This document shows positions 43,008 to 52,601 of a stretch of DNA of 64,000 nucleotides, piece after piece; within the stretch, counting starts at the first letter, position 1, and each line of letters starts with the position of its first letter. The notes beneath the pieces were generated by a model, which was not told the origin of the DNA, made no database searches, and saw only the letters and a list, made by a program, of their open reading frames with translations. A program made the position numbers and the translations under genes. Origin of the DNA: Rhodocyclaceae bacterium (GTDB lineage: Bacteria > Pseudomonadota > Gammaproteobacteria > Burkholderiales > Rhodocyclaceae); the NCBI GenBank assembly GCA_018262775.1, contig JADFDU010000010.1:1-64000 (forward strand). The letters run 5' to 3'.

Positions 43008-43231
43008 GATGCTTTCCCTTCGGGTCCTTTAACTTGCGCAGCCGGCACGGCGCGCCCCTCCCTCGCCCCGGGAGAAAGGTTGGGGGAGAGGGTCTCGTCT
43101 TCATTGAAAGGCAGATTGGCGGCTTCATCGAAAGCCGCGCGACGCCGCCCGCTATAAGCCCAAAGCACGATGCCGATGAATGTTGCGAAGGCCAGCACCG
43201 TGACAATCGAACGCAGGTCGTTGATGTCCAT
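43004..43231 (-). CDS. ccoQ: cbb3 oxidase small subunit CcoQ with repeat-derived tail
   Basis: The 75-residue protein has one membrane helix (RSIVTVLAFATFIGIVLWAY) and the family end FDEAANLPFNEDE. CcoQ stabilises the oxidase and is usually about 50-60 residues. The last ~27 residues (LSPNLSPGAREGRAVPAAQ...) are encoded by a palindromic repeat (43055-43092), apparently an in-frame insertion before the stop. ccoP begins inside its stop. Confidence 0.85.
   Translation of the reverse strand: MDINDLRSIVTVLAFATFIGIVLWAYSGRRRAAFDEAANLPFNEDETLSPNLSPGAREGRAVPAAQVKGPEGKAS
43055..43092. repeat. Palindromic repeat inside the ccoQ 3' end
   Basis: The sequence CCCCTCCCTCGCCCCGGGAG plus AAAGGTTGGGGGAGAGGG forms an inverted repeat like those in intergenic regions here. 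It is open in the ccoQ frame. Confidence 0.65.
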
Positions 43232-43234
43232 GGC

Positions 43235-43846
<612 letters not shown>

Positions 43847-43864
43847 GATTGCTTTTCTCCCATC

Positions 43865-45289
43865 TCAGGCGTGCTGGCCGGCAGGCGCCAGTACCGGCGC
43901 GTCGTAGGGCTTCTGCCCGGCGACGGTCTTCCACACGTTCCACGCCATCAGCAGCATGCCGACGAGGAACATGAGGCCGCCCAGGAAGCGGATGGTCCAG
44001 AACGGGTAGGTGGACTTGACGCTCTCGACGAAGGCGTAGGTGAGCGTGCCGTCGGGATTGGTCGCGCGCCACATGAGGCCCTGCATGACGCCGGCGATCC
44101 ACATCGAGGAGATGTAGAGGACGACGCCGATGGTGGCAACCCAGAAATGTACCGTCATCAGTTTCACGCTGTGCATTTGTTCGCGGCCGAACAGTCGCGG
44201 GATCAGGTAGTAGATCGAACCGATGGAGATGAAGGCCACCCAGCCGAGCGCGCCGCTATGCACGTGGCCGATCGTCCAGTCGGTATAGTGCGACAGGGCG
44301 TTCACCGTCTTGATGGACATCATCGGCCCCTCGAAGGTGCTCATGCCGTAGAACGACAGGCTGGTGATGAGGAACTTGAGGATCGGATCGTCGCGCAGCT
44401 TGTGCCAGGCGCCCGACATGGTCATGATGCCGTTGATCATGCCGCCCCAGGAGGGTGCCAGCAGGATCAGGGAGAAAACCATGCCGACCGACTGGGTCCA
44501 GTCGGGCAGCGCCGTGTAGTGCAGGTGGTGCGGGCCGGCCCACATGTAGGTGAAGATCAGCGCCCAGAAGTGCACCACCGAGAGGCGGTAGGAATACACC
44601 GGGCGGCCAGCCTGCTTGGGTACGAAGTAGTACATCATGCCGAGGAAGCCTGCCGTGAGGATGAAGCCCACGGCATTATGGCCGTACCACCACTGCACCA
44701 TGGCGTCCTGCACCCCGGCGTAGCAGGAGTAGGACTTGGTCAGGGTCACGGGGATCGCGCAGCTGTTGACCAGATGCAGGAGCGCCACGGTGAGAATGTA
44801 GCCGCCGTAGAACCAGTTGGCGACGTAGATGTGCGGCACCTTGCGCTTCACGATGGTGCCGAAGAAGACCACGGCATAGGACACCCATACCAGGGTGATG
44901 AGAATGTCGATCGGCCACTCGAGTTCGGCGTACTCCTTGCTGGAGGTGATGCCCAGCGGCAGCGTCACGGCTGCCAGCACGATGACGAGTTGCCAGCCCC
45001 AGAAGGTAAACGCCGCCAGTCCCGGCGCGAACAGCGGCGTATGACTGGTGCGCTGCACCACGTAATAGCTGGTGGCAAACAGCGCACAGCCGCCGAAAGC
45101 GAAGATCACGGCATTGGTGTGCAACGGCCGCAGGCGACCATAGCTCAGCCACTCGTGCACATTGAGATCCGGCCACACCAACTGCGCGGCGATGATGACG
45201 CCGACCAGCATGCCGACGATGCCCCAGACCACCGTCATCACGGCGAACTGGCGCACCACCTTGTAGTTGTATGTCGCTTGGTTGTCCAT
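43865..45289 (-). CDS. ccoN: cbb3 oxidase catalytic subunit CcoN
   Basis: The 474-residue catalytic subunit has twelve helices and the haem-copper ligands: [45 protein letters not shown] and [14 protein letters not shown]. It reduces oxygen at low concentrations. An FNR box is centred 116 bp upstream with a predicted start near 45364. ccoO follows after 18 bp. Confidence 0.98.
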   Translation of the reverse strand: MDNQATYNYKVVRQFAVMTVVWGIVGMLVGVIIAAQLVWPDLNVHEWLSYGRLRPLHTNAVIFAFGGCALFATSYYVVQRTSHTPLFAPGLAAFTFWGWQLVIVLAAVTLPLGITSSKEYAELEWPIDILITLVWVSYAVVFFGTIVKRKVPHIYVANWFYGGYILTVALLHLVNSCAIPVTLTKSYSCYAGVQDAMVQWWYGHNAVGFILTAGFLGMMYYFVPKQAGRPVYSYRLSVVHFWALIFTYMWAGPHHLHYTALPDWTQSVGMVFSLILLAPSWGGMINGIMTMSGAWHKLRDDPILKFLITSLSFYGMSTFEGPMMSIKTVNALSHYTDWTIGHVHSGALGWVAFISIGSIYYLIPRLFGREQMHSVKLMTVHFWVATIGVVLYISSMWIAGVMQGLMWRATNPDGTLTYAFVESVKSTYPFWTIRFLGGLMFLVGMLLMAWNVWKTVAGQKPYDAPVLAPAGQHA

Positions 45290-45370
45290 AAACGGAAGGC
45301 CTCACTTAGGGAATGCAGGATTGTAACCGGGTGCGCTGGATACCCGCGCTGGATACCCGCATGGGCGGCA

Positions 45371-45376
45371 AAGATA
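45371..45376 (-). promoter_or_regulatory. -10 element of the ccoN promoter
   Basis: On the minus strand TATCTT matches TATAAT at four of six positions. It places the start near 45364, exactly 41.5 bp from the centre of the FNR box at 45399-45412. Confidence 0.55.
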
Positions 45377-45398
45377 CCCTTAAATAATCGCTTTCTAA

Positions 45399-45412
45399 TT
45401 GATTCACATCAA
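45399..45412 (-). promoter_or_regulatory. FNR box of the ccoNOQP promoter
   Basis: TTGATTCACATCAA matches TTGAT-N4-ATCAA perfectly. It is centred 116 bp from the ccoN ATG and 41.5 bp from a predicted start near 45364, the class II arrangement expected for cbb3 oxidase operons. Confidence 0.85.
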
Positions 45413-45462
45413 AAGTAATACCTAGTATTACATGACAATTATCAATGTATTTATGAGGGTAT

Positions 45463-45488
45463 AAAAAAAGGGTGCGCAATGCGCACCC
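45463..45488 (-). terminator. Strong intrinsic terminator between ccoS and ccoN
   Basis: On the minus strand GGGTGCGC-ATT-GCGCACCC is a perfect eight-base-pair stem with a three-base loop, followed by seven T. It would stop transcripts from the 45540 start and any read-through from ccoS. Confidence 0.9.
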
Positions 45489-45540
45489 CAACCCCAACAG
45501 AGAGACAAGACTCCGGGCCCGTTGCCGGACCCAAAACCTT
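45463..45540 (-). ncRNA. Candidate FNR-activated small RNA, about 78 nt
   Basis: The predicted transcript starts near 45540, downstream of an FNR box at -41.5 and a CATACT -10 box. It opens with a stem GGGTCCG-GCAA-CGGGCCC (seven pairs with a GNRA loop). A single-stranded, pyrimidine-rich segment follows (GTCTTGTCTCTCTGTTGG). It ends at a strong terminator GGGTGCGC-ATT-GCGCACCC plus seven T. The middle segment is complementary to purine-rich ribosome sites. The layout matches anaerobic regulatory RNAs such as FnrS, but I see no sequence resemblance to them and no evidence of expression. It could also be a leader of ccoN transcripts. Confidence 0.6.
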
Positions 45541-45546
45541 GGGCGA

Positions 45547-45552
45547 AGTATG
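45547..45552 (-). promoter_or_regulatory. -10 element of the candidate small RNA
   Basis: The minus-strand sequence CATACT (four of six matches to TATAAT) lies just where a class II FNR promoter needs it. It gives a start at about 45540, 41.5 bp from the FNR box centre. Confidence 0.5.
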
Positions 45553-45574
45553 GATAAATGCGTTTCTAAAAAAA

Positions 45575-45588
45575 TTGATGTGGGTCAA
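45575..45588 (-). promoter_or_regulatory. FNR box of the candidate small RNA
   Basis: On the plus strand the site reads TTGATGTGGGTCAA, nine of ten matches to the FNR consensus. It lies just after the ccoS stop (45607) and 290 bp from ccoN, with a strong terminator between, so it is unlikely to serve ccoN. The likely product is the short RNA at 45463-45540. Confidence 0.75.
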
Positions 45589-45606
45589 ATTGGAATCGAT
45601 TCCGTA

Positions 45607-45849
45607 TTACTTTGGTAACTGTGGGCCACTCGTTTTCCCATCTCCGGGATCTGCGGGCTTGCCATCCGCTTCCTTGCCCGGTTCCTCCTGTCCCAATTCC
45701 GGCCTGGGTCGGTCGTCGTCCATGAGCACCCGGTAACCCGGTCCTTCCAGGTCGTCGAATTGTCCGTTGTTGACCGACCACCAGAACACCGCGCCGATGA
45801 GAAAGACCAGCACGACGGAAAGCGGAATCAGCAGGTAGAGGATTTCCAT
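45607..45849 (-). CDS. ccoS: cbb3 oxidase maturation protein CcoS
   Basis: This 80-residue protein has an N-terminal helix (LYLLIPLSVVLVFLIGAVFW) and the CcoS core WWSVNNGQFDDLEGPGYRVL. Its hydrophilic tail is Pro/Lys/Glu-rich. CcoS is required to insert cofactors into cbb3 oxidase. The ATG overlaps the ccoI stop (TGATG). Confidence 0.92.
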   Translation of the reverse strand: MEILYLLIPLSVVLVFLIGAVFWWSVNNGQFDDLEGPGYRVLMDDDRPRPELGQEEPGKEADGKPADPGDGKTSGPQLPK

Positions 45850-48308
45850 CAGTTTTTCCCGCCGCGCTGCAATCGCAGGGCATTGGTCACCACCAGCAGG
45901 GAACTGCCCGACATGCCGATGCCGGCCATCCAGGGGGTAATCCAGCCCAGCATCGCCAGCGGGATGGCGACAAGATTATAGGCAAACGCCCAGGCGAGAT
46001 TCTGCCGCACGATGCGCCGGGTGCGGCGCGCCAGCATCACCGCCTCGGCCAGGCGGCTGAGGTTTTCACCCAGGAGAACGATGTCGGCCTGGTTGCGTGC
46101 CAGTTCCGTGCCGCTACCCATGGCCACCGACACCTGGGCCTGTGCCAGTACGGGCGCATCGTTGACCCCATCCCCCACCATCGCCACCACCGCGCCGCGC
46201 CCCTGCAAAGCGGCGATGAAGTCATGCTTGTCCTGCGGCGTCATGCCGCCGTGGGCGTCCGGGATCGACAGCGCAACTGCCACCGGGGCCACCGCTTCCA
46301 CCGAATCTCCTGAGAGCAGGGTGATGTGGCAGCCAAGGCTGCGCAAGCGACTCACCAGTCCGCACGCCTCTTCGCGCAATTGATCGGATAGCCGGAATAC
46401 GGCGAGCCAGCCCGTTTCATCTGCGAGCGCCACGCACGTGTCGCCCGTCGCGTAGAGGGCCTGAGCCTCGGCCGGCAGCGGCTGATCGTGCAATTCTGCG
46501 GCGAACTCGGCCCGCCCCAGGCGCAGCCTGCGACCATTGAGCACCCCCTCGACACCCTGGCCGGTCGTACTGCTCAATGCCTGGGGTGATCGCAGGGACG
46601 CGTCGTCCGGCGCGGCTTCGCGCAACGCCGCGCCGATGGCGTGCTCGGAGCCCTGCTCCAGCGCAGCGGCCAAGCCTATCACCACCTCGGCCGCCTCGGC
46701 CATCATGCCGGCGAGCGGCAGCGTCTGCCGCAGCCGCAAGCGGCCCCAGGTCAGCGTGCCCGTCTTGTCGAAAACGAAATGGTCGGCGCGGGCCAGCGTC
46801 TCGATGGCATGGCCGCGCGCAACGAGAAGCCCCAGGCGCGAGAAGGCGCCGGTGGCCACCGCCAGCGCCGCCGGCGTGGCGAGCGAGAGCGCACAAGGAC
46901 AACTCACCACCAGCACCGAGACGAAGACCCACAGGGCGCGCGAGGCGTCGATCTGGCTCCAGACGATGCCGGTGGCCAGCGCCAGCAGCAGCAGCGCCGC
47001 GACGAACCAGGCGGCAACGCGATCCGCCAGTTGCACGATGCGCGGCTTTTCGGTGATGGCCCGTTCCATCAGGCGCACGATCGAGGCGAGCTGCGTCGCT
47101 TCGCCGACCTTTTCCACTTGCTGCACCAGCGGACTGCGGATGTTTACCGTGCCGCCGGTCAGTTCGTCGCCCGGCGTCTTGGCGATGGCGCGGCTCTCGC
47201 CGGTCAGCAGGGATTCGTCCACCTCGCTCTCGCCCTGCAGCACGCTGCCATCGGCAGGAATCGTCTGCCCCGGCGCCACCAGTAGCCGGTCGCCCACTTG
47301 CAGTGCCGAGACGACGACACGCTCCGTCTGCAGCAGGGGGAATGCCGTCAGCCGCTCGGCGAAGGCCGGCAAGGCGCGACCGACGCGTTCGATCGAGCGT
47401 ACCGAGCGGTGACGCGCCAGCATCTCCAGGTAGCGGCCGCCCAGCAGCAGGAAAACGAACATCGTGACGGAGTCGAAATACACCTCCCCCGCACCGCTGA
47501 GTGTCGCCCACAGGCTGGCGAGGAAAGCCGCACCGACACCCAGGGCCACCGGCACGTCCATGCCGACCCGCTTCAGGCGCAGGTCGCGCCAGGCATTACG
47601 GAAGAAAGGTGCGGCGGAATACAGCACGACCGGCAGCGTCAGGGCCAGGCTGGCCCAGCGCAAGAGGCTTTCGATGTCGGCGCTCAGGGTGCCTTCGTCG
47701 GCGATATACGCCGGCAAGGCGTACATCATCACCTGCATCATGCCGAAGCCGGCAACGAAGAGGCGCCACAGCGCCGCACGCCGCTCGCGATTGGCGATCT
47801 CCTCCGCTCGCAGCGCATCGTAGGGATAGGCGTGGTAGCCGATGGCCGCCACGGCGGCGAGAATGCCGGAAAGCCTGATGCGCCGCTCGTCCCAGCGCAC
47901 CCGCGCACGGCGCGTGGCGTAATTGATCTCCACTGCCGTGACGCCGGCCTGGCGTGTCAGATGCTGCTCATTGAGCCAGACGCAGGCGGCGCAGGTGATG
48001 CCTTCGAGGATCAGTGAAGCTTCGCGTTCATGTTCGGAGAACGGCCGCACGAAGTTCTTTTGCACGTCCGGGTTGTCGAACAAAGTCAGTTCCCCCAGCA
48101 CGGCGGGCAGCGCCTCGCGCGGGCTTTCCGGCAGGGCATCGCGGTGCCGGTAGTAATCGTCCAGACCGTTGTCGACGATGGCCTGCGCCACCGCCTGGCA
48201 GCCGGCACAGCACATTGCGCGCGGCCTGCCGTCAATGTTTACGCTGAAAGTCAGTCCCTGTGGGACGGCGAGGCCGCAGTGATAGCAGGATGGGTCGGCT
48301 TGGGACAT
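45849..48308 (-). CDS. ccoI: Copper P-type ATPase CcoI (FixI) for cbb3 assembly
   Basis: The 819-residue ATPase has an N-terminal CYHCGLAVP/CAGC site, one HMA domain (GITCAACVWLNEQHL), SCPCALSLATP, DKTGTLTWG and GDGVNDAP. It supplies copper for the cbb3 oxidase from the cytoplasm. The N-terminal Cys-rich extension distinguishes it from CopA at 24777. ccoS overlaps its stop. Two AAAGTCAG motifs (48082, 48247) lie in its 5' region. Confidence 0.95.
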   Translation of the reverse strand: MSQADPSCYHCGLAVPQGLTFSVNIDGRPRAMCCAGCQAVAQAIVDNGLDDYYRHRDALPESPREALPAVLGELTLFDNPDVQKNFVRPFSEHEREASLILEGITCAACVWLNEQHLTRQAGVTAVEINYATRRARVRWDERRIRLSGILAAVAAIGYHAYPYDALRAEEIANRERRAALWRLFVAGFGMMQVMMYALPAYIADEGTLSADIESLLRWASLALTLPVVLYSAAPFFRNAWRDLRLKRVGMDVPVALGVGAAFLASLWATLSGAGEVYFDSVTMFVFLLLGGRYLEMLARHRSVRSIERVGRALPAFAERLTAFPLLQTERVVVSALQVGDRLLVAPGQTIPADGSVLQGESEVDESLLTGESRAIAKTPGDELTGGTVNIRSPLVQQVEKVGEATQLASIVRLMERAITEKPRIVQLADRVAAWFVAALLLLALATGIVWSQIDASRALWVFVSVLVVSCPCALSLATPAALAVATGAFSRLGLLVARGHAIETLARADHFVFDKTGTLTWGRLRLRQTLPLAGMMAEAAEVVIGLAAALEQGSEHAIGAALREAAPDDASLRSPQALSSTTGQGVEGVLNGRRLRLGRAEFAAELHDQPLPAEAQALYATGDTCVALADETGWLAVFRLSDQLREEACGLVSRLRSLGCHITLLSGDSVEAVAPVAVALSIPDAHGGMTPQDKHDFIAALQGRGAVVAMVGDGVNDAPVLAQAQVSVAMGSGTELARNQADIVLLGENLSRLAEAVMLARRTRRIVRQNLAWAFAYNLVAIPLAMLGWITPWMAGIGMSGSSLLVVTNALRLQRGGKN

Positions 48309-48314
48309 GAGGTG

Positions 48315-48381
48315 GTCATCCCCGCGGAAGCGGGAATCCAGTATGCCCTCAGGACTGGATCCCCGCTTCCGCGGGGATGAC
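48315..48381. repeat. Inverted GTCATCCCCGCG repeat pair
   Basis: The left unit GTCATCCCCGCGGAAGCGGG-AATCCAG and its near-exact inverted copy enclose about 11 bases, so the 67-bp whole can form a long hairpin. It lies upstream of ccoI and downstream of the SDR gene. Related units are at 23897, 58093 and 59080. Confidence 0.85.
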
Positions 48382-48430
48382 GGTGCCGAACAGAATCATT
48401 TCGGCTGCTGATCGGATTCGCCGAACAAAA

Positions 48431-49198
48431 TCACTTCGGCTGCATGCGGATCGCGCCATCGAGGCGGATCACCTCGCCGTTGAGCATCTCGTTCTGGATG
48501 ATGTGCAGCGCCAGCGCGGCATACTCGGCCGGCTTGCCCAGGCGCGGCGGGAACGGCACCATCTTGCCCAGCGCATCCTGCACTTCCTGCGGCATGCCGA
48601 GCAGCATTGGCGTCTCGAAGATGCCCGGGGCAATGGTCATGACGCGGATGCCGGAACGCGACAGGTCGCGCGCGATCGGCAGCGTCATGCCGACCACGCC
48701 GCCCTTGGAGGCGGCATAGGCCGCCTGGCCGATCTGGCCGTCGTAGGCCGCCACCGAAGCGGTGCTGACGATCACGCCGCGTTCGCCCGCCGCATTCGGC
48801 TGTCCTTTGCTCATGGCCTCCGCCGCCAGGCGGATCATGTTGAAGGTGCCGATGAGGTTGATGTTGATGACGCGGGCAAACGTGGCCAGCTGGTGCGGGC
48901 CTTCCTTGCCGAGGGTTTTCTCGCCGATGGCGATGCCGGCGCAGTTGACCAGGCCGTTCAGTCCGCCGAAAGCACTCACGGCAAGGTCCACCGCCGCCTT
49001 CGCGCTGACTTCCGACGACACATCGCATTCGGCAAAGCGCACGCCAGCGCCCAGTTCCTGCGCCAGCGCCTCGCCGGCCGCCTTGTTCAGATCGGCAATC
49101 ACCACCTTGCCGCCCTGCCCCACCAATGCCCGCACCGTACCCGCGCCCAGACCCGACGCGCCGCCGGTGACGATGAATACGCTGTCCTTGATCTGCAT
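48431..49198 (-). CDS. Short-chain dehydrogenase (3-hydroxyacyl-CoA dehydrogenase type)
   Basis: This 255-residue SDR has the NAD site [15 protein letters not shown] and NNAG-like NCAGIAIG. The catalytic residues lie in [21 protein letters not shown] (Ser, Tyr, Lys). It most resembles the HSD17B10-like type II 3-hydroxyacyl-CoA dehydrogenases of beta-oxidation, a role that would fit PHA and fatty acid use. GGAGGG precedes ATG 49198; the ORF opens at 49255 without a site. Confidence 0.85.
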   Translation of the reverse strand: MQIKDSVFIVTGGASGLGAGTVRALVGQGGKVVIADLNKAAGEALAQELGAGVRFAECDVSSEVSAKAAVDLAVSAFGGLNGLVNCAGIAIGEKTLGKEGPHQLATFARVININLIGTFNMIRLAAEAMSKGQPNAAGERGVIVSTASVAAYDGQIGQAAYAASKGGVVGMTLPIARDLSRSGIRVMTIAPGIFETPMLLGMPQEVQDALGKMVPFPPRLGKPAEYAALALHIIQNEMLNGEVIRLDGAIRMQPK

Positions 49199-49264
49199 GA
49201 ATGTTCCCTCCGCTAAAGAAAATGGCTTGCCCATCACAGTGTATTGGCAAGCCATTGAATTTCA

Positions 49265-49340
<76 letters not shown>

Positions 49341-49507
49341 ATGGGGGACGGATTATAAACGAGCCTCGGGACCCGGGCAAACGCGTGTTGCAATGGGTAA
49401 TATTCACGCCTGCCGGCCGTTTGTCCGGCCCAAATGGCGTTTTATCGGTTCACGCTGGCGTTCGTTTTCCAGCCTGCCTAACATGCAATTGTCAAAAGGA
49501 GCGCCCT
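49341..49507. other. Upstream region of the minor pilin operon
   Basis: This is 167 bases with no gene. AAAAGGAG at 49494 is the ribosome site for the first pilin gene. I cannot call a promoter with confidence. Confidence 0.4.
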
Positions 49508-49930
49508 ATGCCCAAGCAACGTGGTTTTACCCTGATCGAGCTCATGATCGTGGTGGCGATCATCGGCATTCTCGCAACCATAGCTCTGCCCTCGTATCAG
49601 GACTACCTGCGTCGAGGCCGTATTGCCGAAGGGCTATCCGCCCTGTCCGAGACCAAGGTAAAAATGGAACAATGGTTCCAGGATCACCGCACCTATGCTA
49701 CCGGCGGCATCGGCACCTATCCTTGCGGAGCAGGCTTGCCGGCCCTCAAATCCTTCACCCTGTCCTGCCCGACAGCCGATGCAAACAACCTGACGATCAC
49801 GGCAACAGGGAAAAGCGAAGCGAACCTGAGCGGATTCAGTTACTCCATCAACCAGGCCGGCGTACGCAGTTCGGCCACACCGTGGGGCAGCAGCACGAGT
49901 TGCTGGGTGGATAAAAAAGGCGCGTGCTGA
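49508..49930 (+). CDS. pilE: Type IV pilin-like protein PilE
   Basis: The 140-residue prepilin has a short leader MPKQRG cut before [20 protein letters not shown], with Glu5 conserved. The globular part holds two C-terminal cysteines ([12 protein letters not shown]) that probably form the pilin disulphide loop. AAAGGAG precedes the ATG. It is first in the operon with fimT, pilV, pilW, pilX and pilY1, so it is more likely a minor pilin than the main subunit. Confidence 0.85.
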   Translation: MPKQRGFTLIELMIVVAIIGILATIALPSYQDYLRRGRIAEGLSALSETKVKMEQWFQDHRTYATGGIGTYPCGAGLPALKSFTLSCPTADANNLTITATGKSEANLSGFSYSINQAGVRSSATPWGSSTSCWVDKKGAC

Positions 49931-49945
49931 CCGCGTATTCATGTC

Positions 49946-50461
49946 ATGAGATCTCGCAACGAATCCGGCTTTACGCTGATCGAACTCATGATCACGATCA
50001 CGATCTTTGCGGTATTGCTGCTGCTGGGCCTGCCTTCCTTCTCGGAATGGACGACCAATCTTAGAATTCGCACGGTCAGCGAATCGGTCATGACGGGACT
50101 GAAGACCGCGCGCACCGAAGCCGTGCGGCAAAACACCATCGTGACATTCGTTATCGGCGCGGCGGATCCCACCTGGCAGGTCAGACGCACCGACACGCTC
50201 GAAGTGCTGGCCCAGTCGGATTTCGGCACGACCCCGGTTATAACAACACTGATCCCCTCGGACACGTTTGGCGTGACCTTCAACACGCTGGGAATCGCCG
50301 TGAACAACCCGGATGGCTCCCCGCCCCTGACGCAAATTGACCTGACCGTCCCCGAAACTTTACTGGCGACCGCCAATGCACGTAATCTCAGGATACTCAT
50401 CAGCGGCGGACTGATGAAAATGTGCGATCCCAACGCTATTGGAGATGCCCGGGCATGCTGA
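49946..50461 (+). CDS. fimT: GspH/FimT-type minor pseudopilin
   Basis: This 171-residue prepilin starts MRSRNESG and continues [20 protein letters not shown], the GspH/FimT group of minor pilins. A later stretch (MTGLKTARTEAVRQNTIVTF) is typical. These proteins help start pilus assembly, and some bind DNA for uptake. Its stop overlaps the pilV start (ATGCTGA). Confidence 0.85.
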   Translation: MRSRNESGFTLIELMITITIFAVLLLLGLPSFSEWTTNLRIRTVSESVMTGLKTARTEAVRQNTIVTFVIGAADPTWQVRRTDTLEVLAQSDFGTTPVITTLIPSDTFGVTFNTLGIAVNNPDGSPPLTQIDLTVPETLLATANARNLRILISGGLMKMCDPNAIGDARAC

Positions 50462-50832
50462 CCCAGCGCCAAACCGGTTTTTCGATGATCGAGGTGCTCG
50501 TCGCAATCCTCATCTTCGCCTTCGGCATCCTCGGCATGGTTGGGCTGCAGGCAGCCTCGATCCGTTATCAGACCGATGCGAAATCGCGCATAGACGCCTC
50601 GGTTATTGCCCAGGATGCAGTTGCCAGGATCTGGGTCGACCGTGTCAATCTGACAGGGCACCTGACTACCGGAACATCCCTCTCCTCGCTGCCCGGCGGC
50701 ACCCTGGTCATCGAGAAAATCGATGTCGATGCCGATCCGAAAACCAATCGGCTGCGCATTACCGTGAGTTGGACGCCGCCAGGCGACGACACGCACAGTC
50801 ATGTCCTGATAGCGGACGTAAATGAGAACTGA
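50455..50832 (+). CDS. pilV: Minor pilin PilV
   Basis: The 125-residue prepilin has the leader MLTQRQTG followed by FSMIEVLVAILIFAFGILGM, the PilV type (GVLVAILIFAFGILGMVGLQ region). The remaining domain ends TPPGDDTHSHVLIADVNEN. I start at ATG 50455, overlapping the fimT stop, rather than the ORF start at 50422. Confidence 0.85.
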   Translation: MLTQRQTGFSMIEVLVAILIFAFGILGMVGLQAASIRYQTDAKSRIDASVIAQDAVARIWVDRVNLTGHLTTGTSLSSLPGGTLVIEKIDVDADPKTNRLRITVSWTPPGDDTHSHVLIADVNEN

Positions 50833-50853
50833 TCGAGAACTAATCGAGAACTG

Positions 50854-51978
50854 ATGGCGATGAACGATCCAGCAAAATCTGAGCAAGGCTTCAGTCTTGT
50901 CGAATTGATGGTGGCCCTGGCCATCGGTCTGGTGGTCATCCTGGCGGTGACGCAGATCTTCGTCGGCTCCGAAGGCCAGCGGCGCACCACCGGCGCCGGC
51001 GTCGACGCGCAGACTGCGGCGGCCATCGGCCTCTATTCGATAGAGCGCGATGTCGGTTCCGCCGGCTATGCCATCAATTCCAGCTTGATTCGCAGCTGCG
51101 GCACGTTCTACAGCTACTACGACAGCGACGGAAACGGTGCTGCCATAGGCGCCCCGGTTCCTGATATGAGCGCTTACCCTGTAAAGATCGTGGATGGCGG
51201 CGCCGGCGCTTCGGACCGCATCGTCGTGACCTCGGGCAGCACCGCTTCCAGCGGCATGCCGACACAGCTTGCGGACAACATGGCGCAGCCCCAGGACGAC
51301 ATCGAGGTCAACAACATATCCGGCTGCGTGCCGAACGGTTACGCCATTCTTTCTGACGGTGCCAAATGCACCTTCATGCGGATCACCGCCATCGACAGCC
51401 TCGCCTTCAAGCTCAAGCATGAATACAAGAACACCAACGAACCAACCTACAACCCGCCCGTCGCCTACATGACCGACAACGGCTGGCCGAAGTACTCGAT
51501 CGGAAATGCCGCCCTCTGCCTCAGCAATGGCCTGGTGCAGCGTGCCTATAGCGTTAACGTTGCGGACAGCAGGCTGGTGCTTTCCGCCGGTGGCGTAGAC
51601 AGCGACATCACCCCGGATATTGTGTCCTTGCAGGCTCAGTATGGCATTAGCGCTACTGGCACCAGCGACCAGGTAGTGAACTGGGTAAACGCCACCGGAT
51701 CCTGGGCCACTCCGACTGCAGCCGATCGGGAGCGGATCAAGGCGGTGCGCATCGGCATCGTGGCGCGCTCCACGCTGCCCGAACGCGAGAAGGTCAGTGA
51801 GGCATGCACGACGACGGGCGGCGTCGTCAACATAGGCCCCTGCCTCTGGGACGACACGTCGGCCGATCCTGCCCCGGCCGTCGACCTCAGCGCGGACGCT
51901 GACTGGGAGTATTACCGCTACAAAACCTACTCGACCATCGTCGTGCCGCGCAACCTGATGTGGACGCCGCCGCTATGA
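50854..51978 (+). CDS. pilW: Minor pilin PilW
   Basis: The 374-residue prepilin has the leader up to EQG then FSLVELMVALAIGLVVILAV. The large C-terminal domain, with QTAAAIGLYSIERDVGSAGY near residues 50-70, is typical of PilW. Four cysteines are spread through it. It is followed by pilX, whose start overlaps its stop (ATGA). Confidence 0.88.
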   Translation: MAMNDPAKSEQGFSLVELMVALAIGLVVILAVTQIFVGSEGQRRTTGAGVDAQTAAAIGLYSIERDVGSAGYAINSSLIRSCGTFYSYYDSDGNGAAIGAPVPDMSAYPVKIVDGGAGASDRIVVTSGSTASSGMPTQLADNMAQPQDDIEVNNISGCVPNGYAILSDGAKCTFMRITAIDSLAFKLKHEYKNTNEPTYNPPVAYMTDNGWPKYSIGNAALCLSNGLVQRAYSVNVADSRLVLSAGGVDSDITPDIVSLQAQYGISATGTSDQVVNWVNATGSWATPTAADRERIKAVRIGIVARSTLPEREKVSEACTTTGGVVNIGPCLWDDTSADPAPAVDLSADADWEYYRYKTYSTIVVPRNLMWTPPL

Positions 51979-52586
51979 AAAATCACCTTGCCCAGCGCGG
52001 CGCAACGCTCATCTTCGTGCTGATCCTGCTCGTGGTCATGCTGATCGGCGGCATTGCACTGGTGCGCTCGGTCGATACGGGTCTTATGATTGCGGGCAAT
52101 CTGGCCTTCAAGCGAACCACGACGCACGCGACGGATTTCGGCATCGAGCAGGCGCGCACCTGGCTCCAGGGCGTGACGTCCGCCACGCTTGAAAACGACA
52201 ATCCGGCTCTGGGCTACTATGCCACCCGGCAAGTCATCGTCACCGATTTTGCCGGGGTCCGCCCGGACACCCAGACAGACGATATCGACTGGGACGGCGA
52301 CAGGCCTTCCGCACCAGCCAAGGTACGCTCGATCGGCGAGGATTCCGCCGGCAATGCGATCTCCTATGTCATCCACCGCATGTGCGATGCAAATGGGGCG
52401 CCCGGCACGACCAGCAATCCCTGCGAGTCATTTACCCCCACTTCGTCCAGCAGCAGCAGCACGCGGGGACCCGCCTATGGGTCCGGCGCCCTGAAAGGGC
52501 AGAGAGCCTATCTCTATCGCATCACCGTCCGCGCTGTCGGGCCGCGCAACACGCGTAGCATCGTCCAAAGCGTCATCATCCTGTAA
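51975..52586 (+). CDS. pilX: Minor pilin PilX
   Basis: The 203-residue protein has N-terminal hydrophobic segment GATLIFVLILLVVMLIGGIA and the PilX-like LVRSVDTGLMIAGNLAFKRT. The usual prepilin cut site is less clear than in its neighbours. A serine-rich patch (TSSSSSSTRGPAY) lies near the C-terminus. It ends 15 bp before pilY1. Confidence 0.8.
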   Translation: MKNHLAQRGATLIFVLILLVVMLIGGIALVRSVDTGLMIAGNLAFKRTTTHATDFGIEQARTWLQGVTSATLENDNPALGYYATRQVIVTDFAGVRPDTQTDDIDWDGDRPSAPAKVRSIGEDSAGNAISYVIHRMCDANGAPGTTSNPCESFTPTSSSSSSTRGPAYGSGALKGQRAYLYRITVRAVGPRNTRSIVQSVIIL

Positions 52587-52601
52587 TTGAGGGGCATGGC
52601 A

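Larger units (their letters stand above)
45290..45606. other. 317-base intergenic region between ccoN and ccoS
   Basis: The gap carries two FNR boxes (45399 and 45575), a predicted small RNA (45463-45540, minus) and its terminator. The short ORF on the minus strand (45306-45497) is built from these signals and shows no protein-like character. AT content is notably higher than in flanking genes. Confidence 0.7.

Noticed and set aside
45306-45497. Short minus-strand ORF between ccoN and ccoS
   Set aside because: It runs over the terminator hairpin, FNR box and promoter signals and has no protein-like composition.
48315-48381. Repeats considered as a CRISPR array
   Set aside because: There are only two inverted units with no regular spacers, and no cas genes are in the window.
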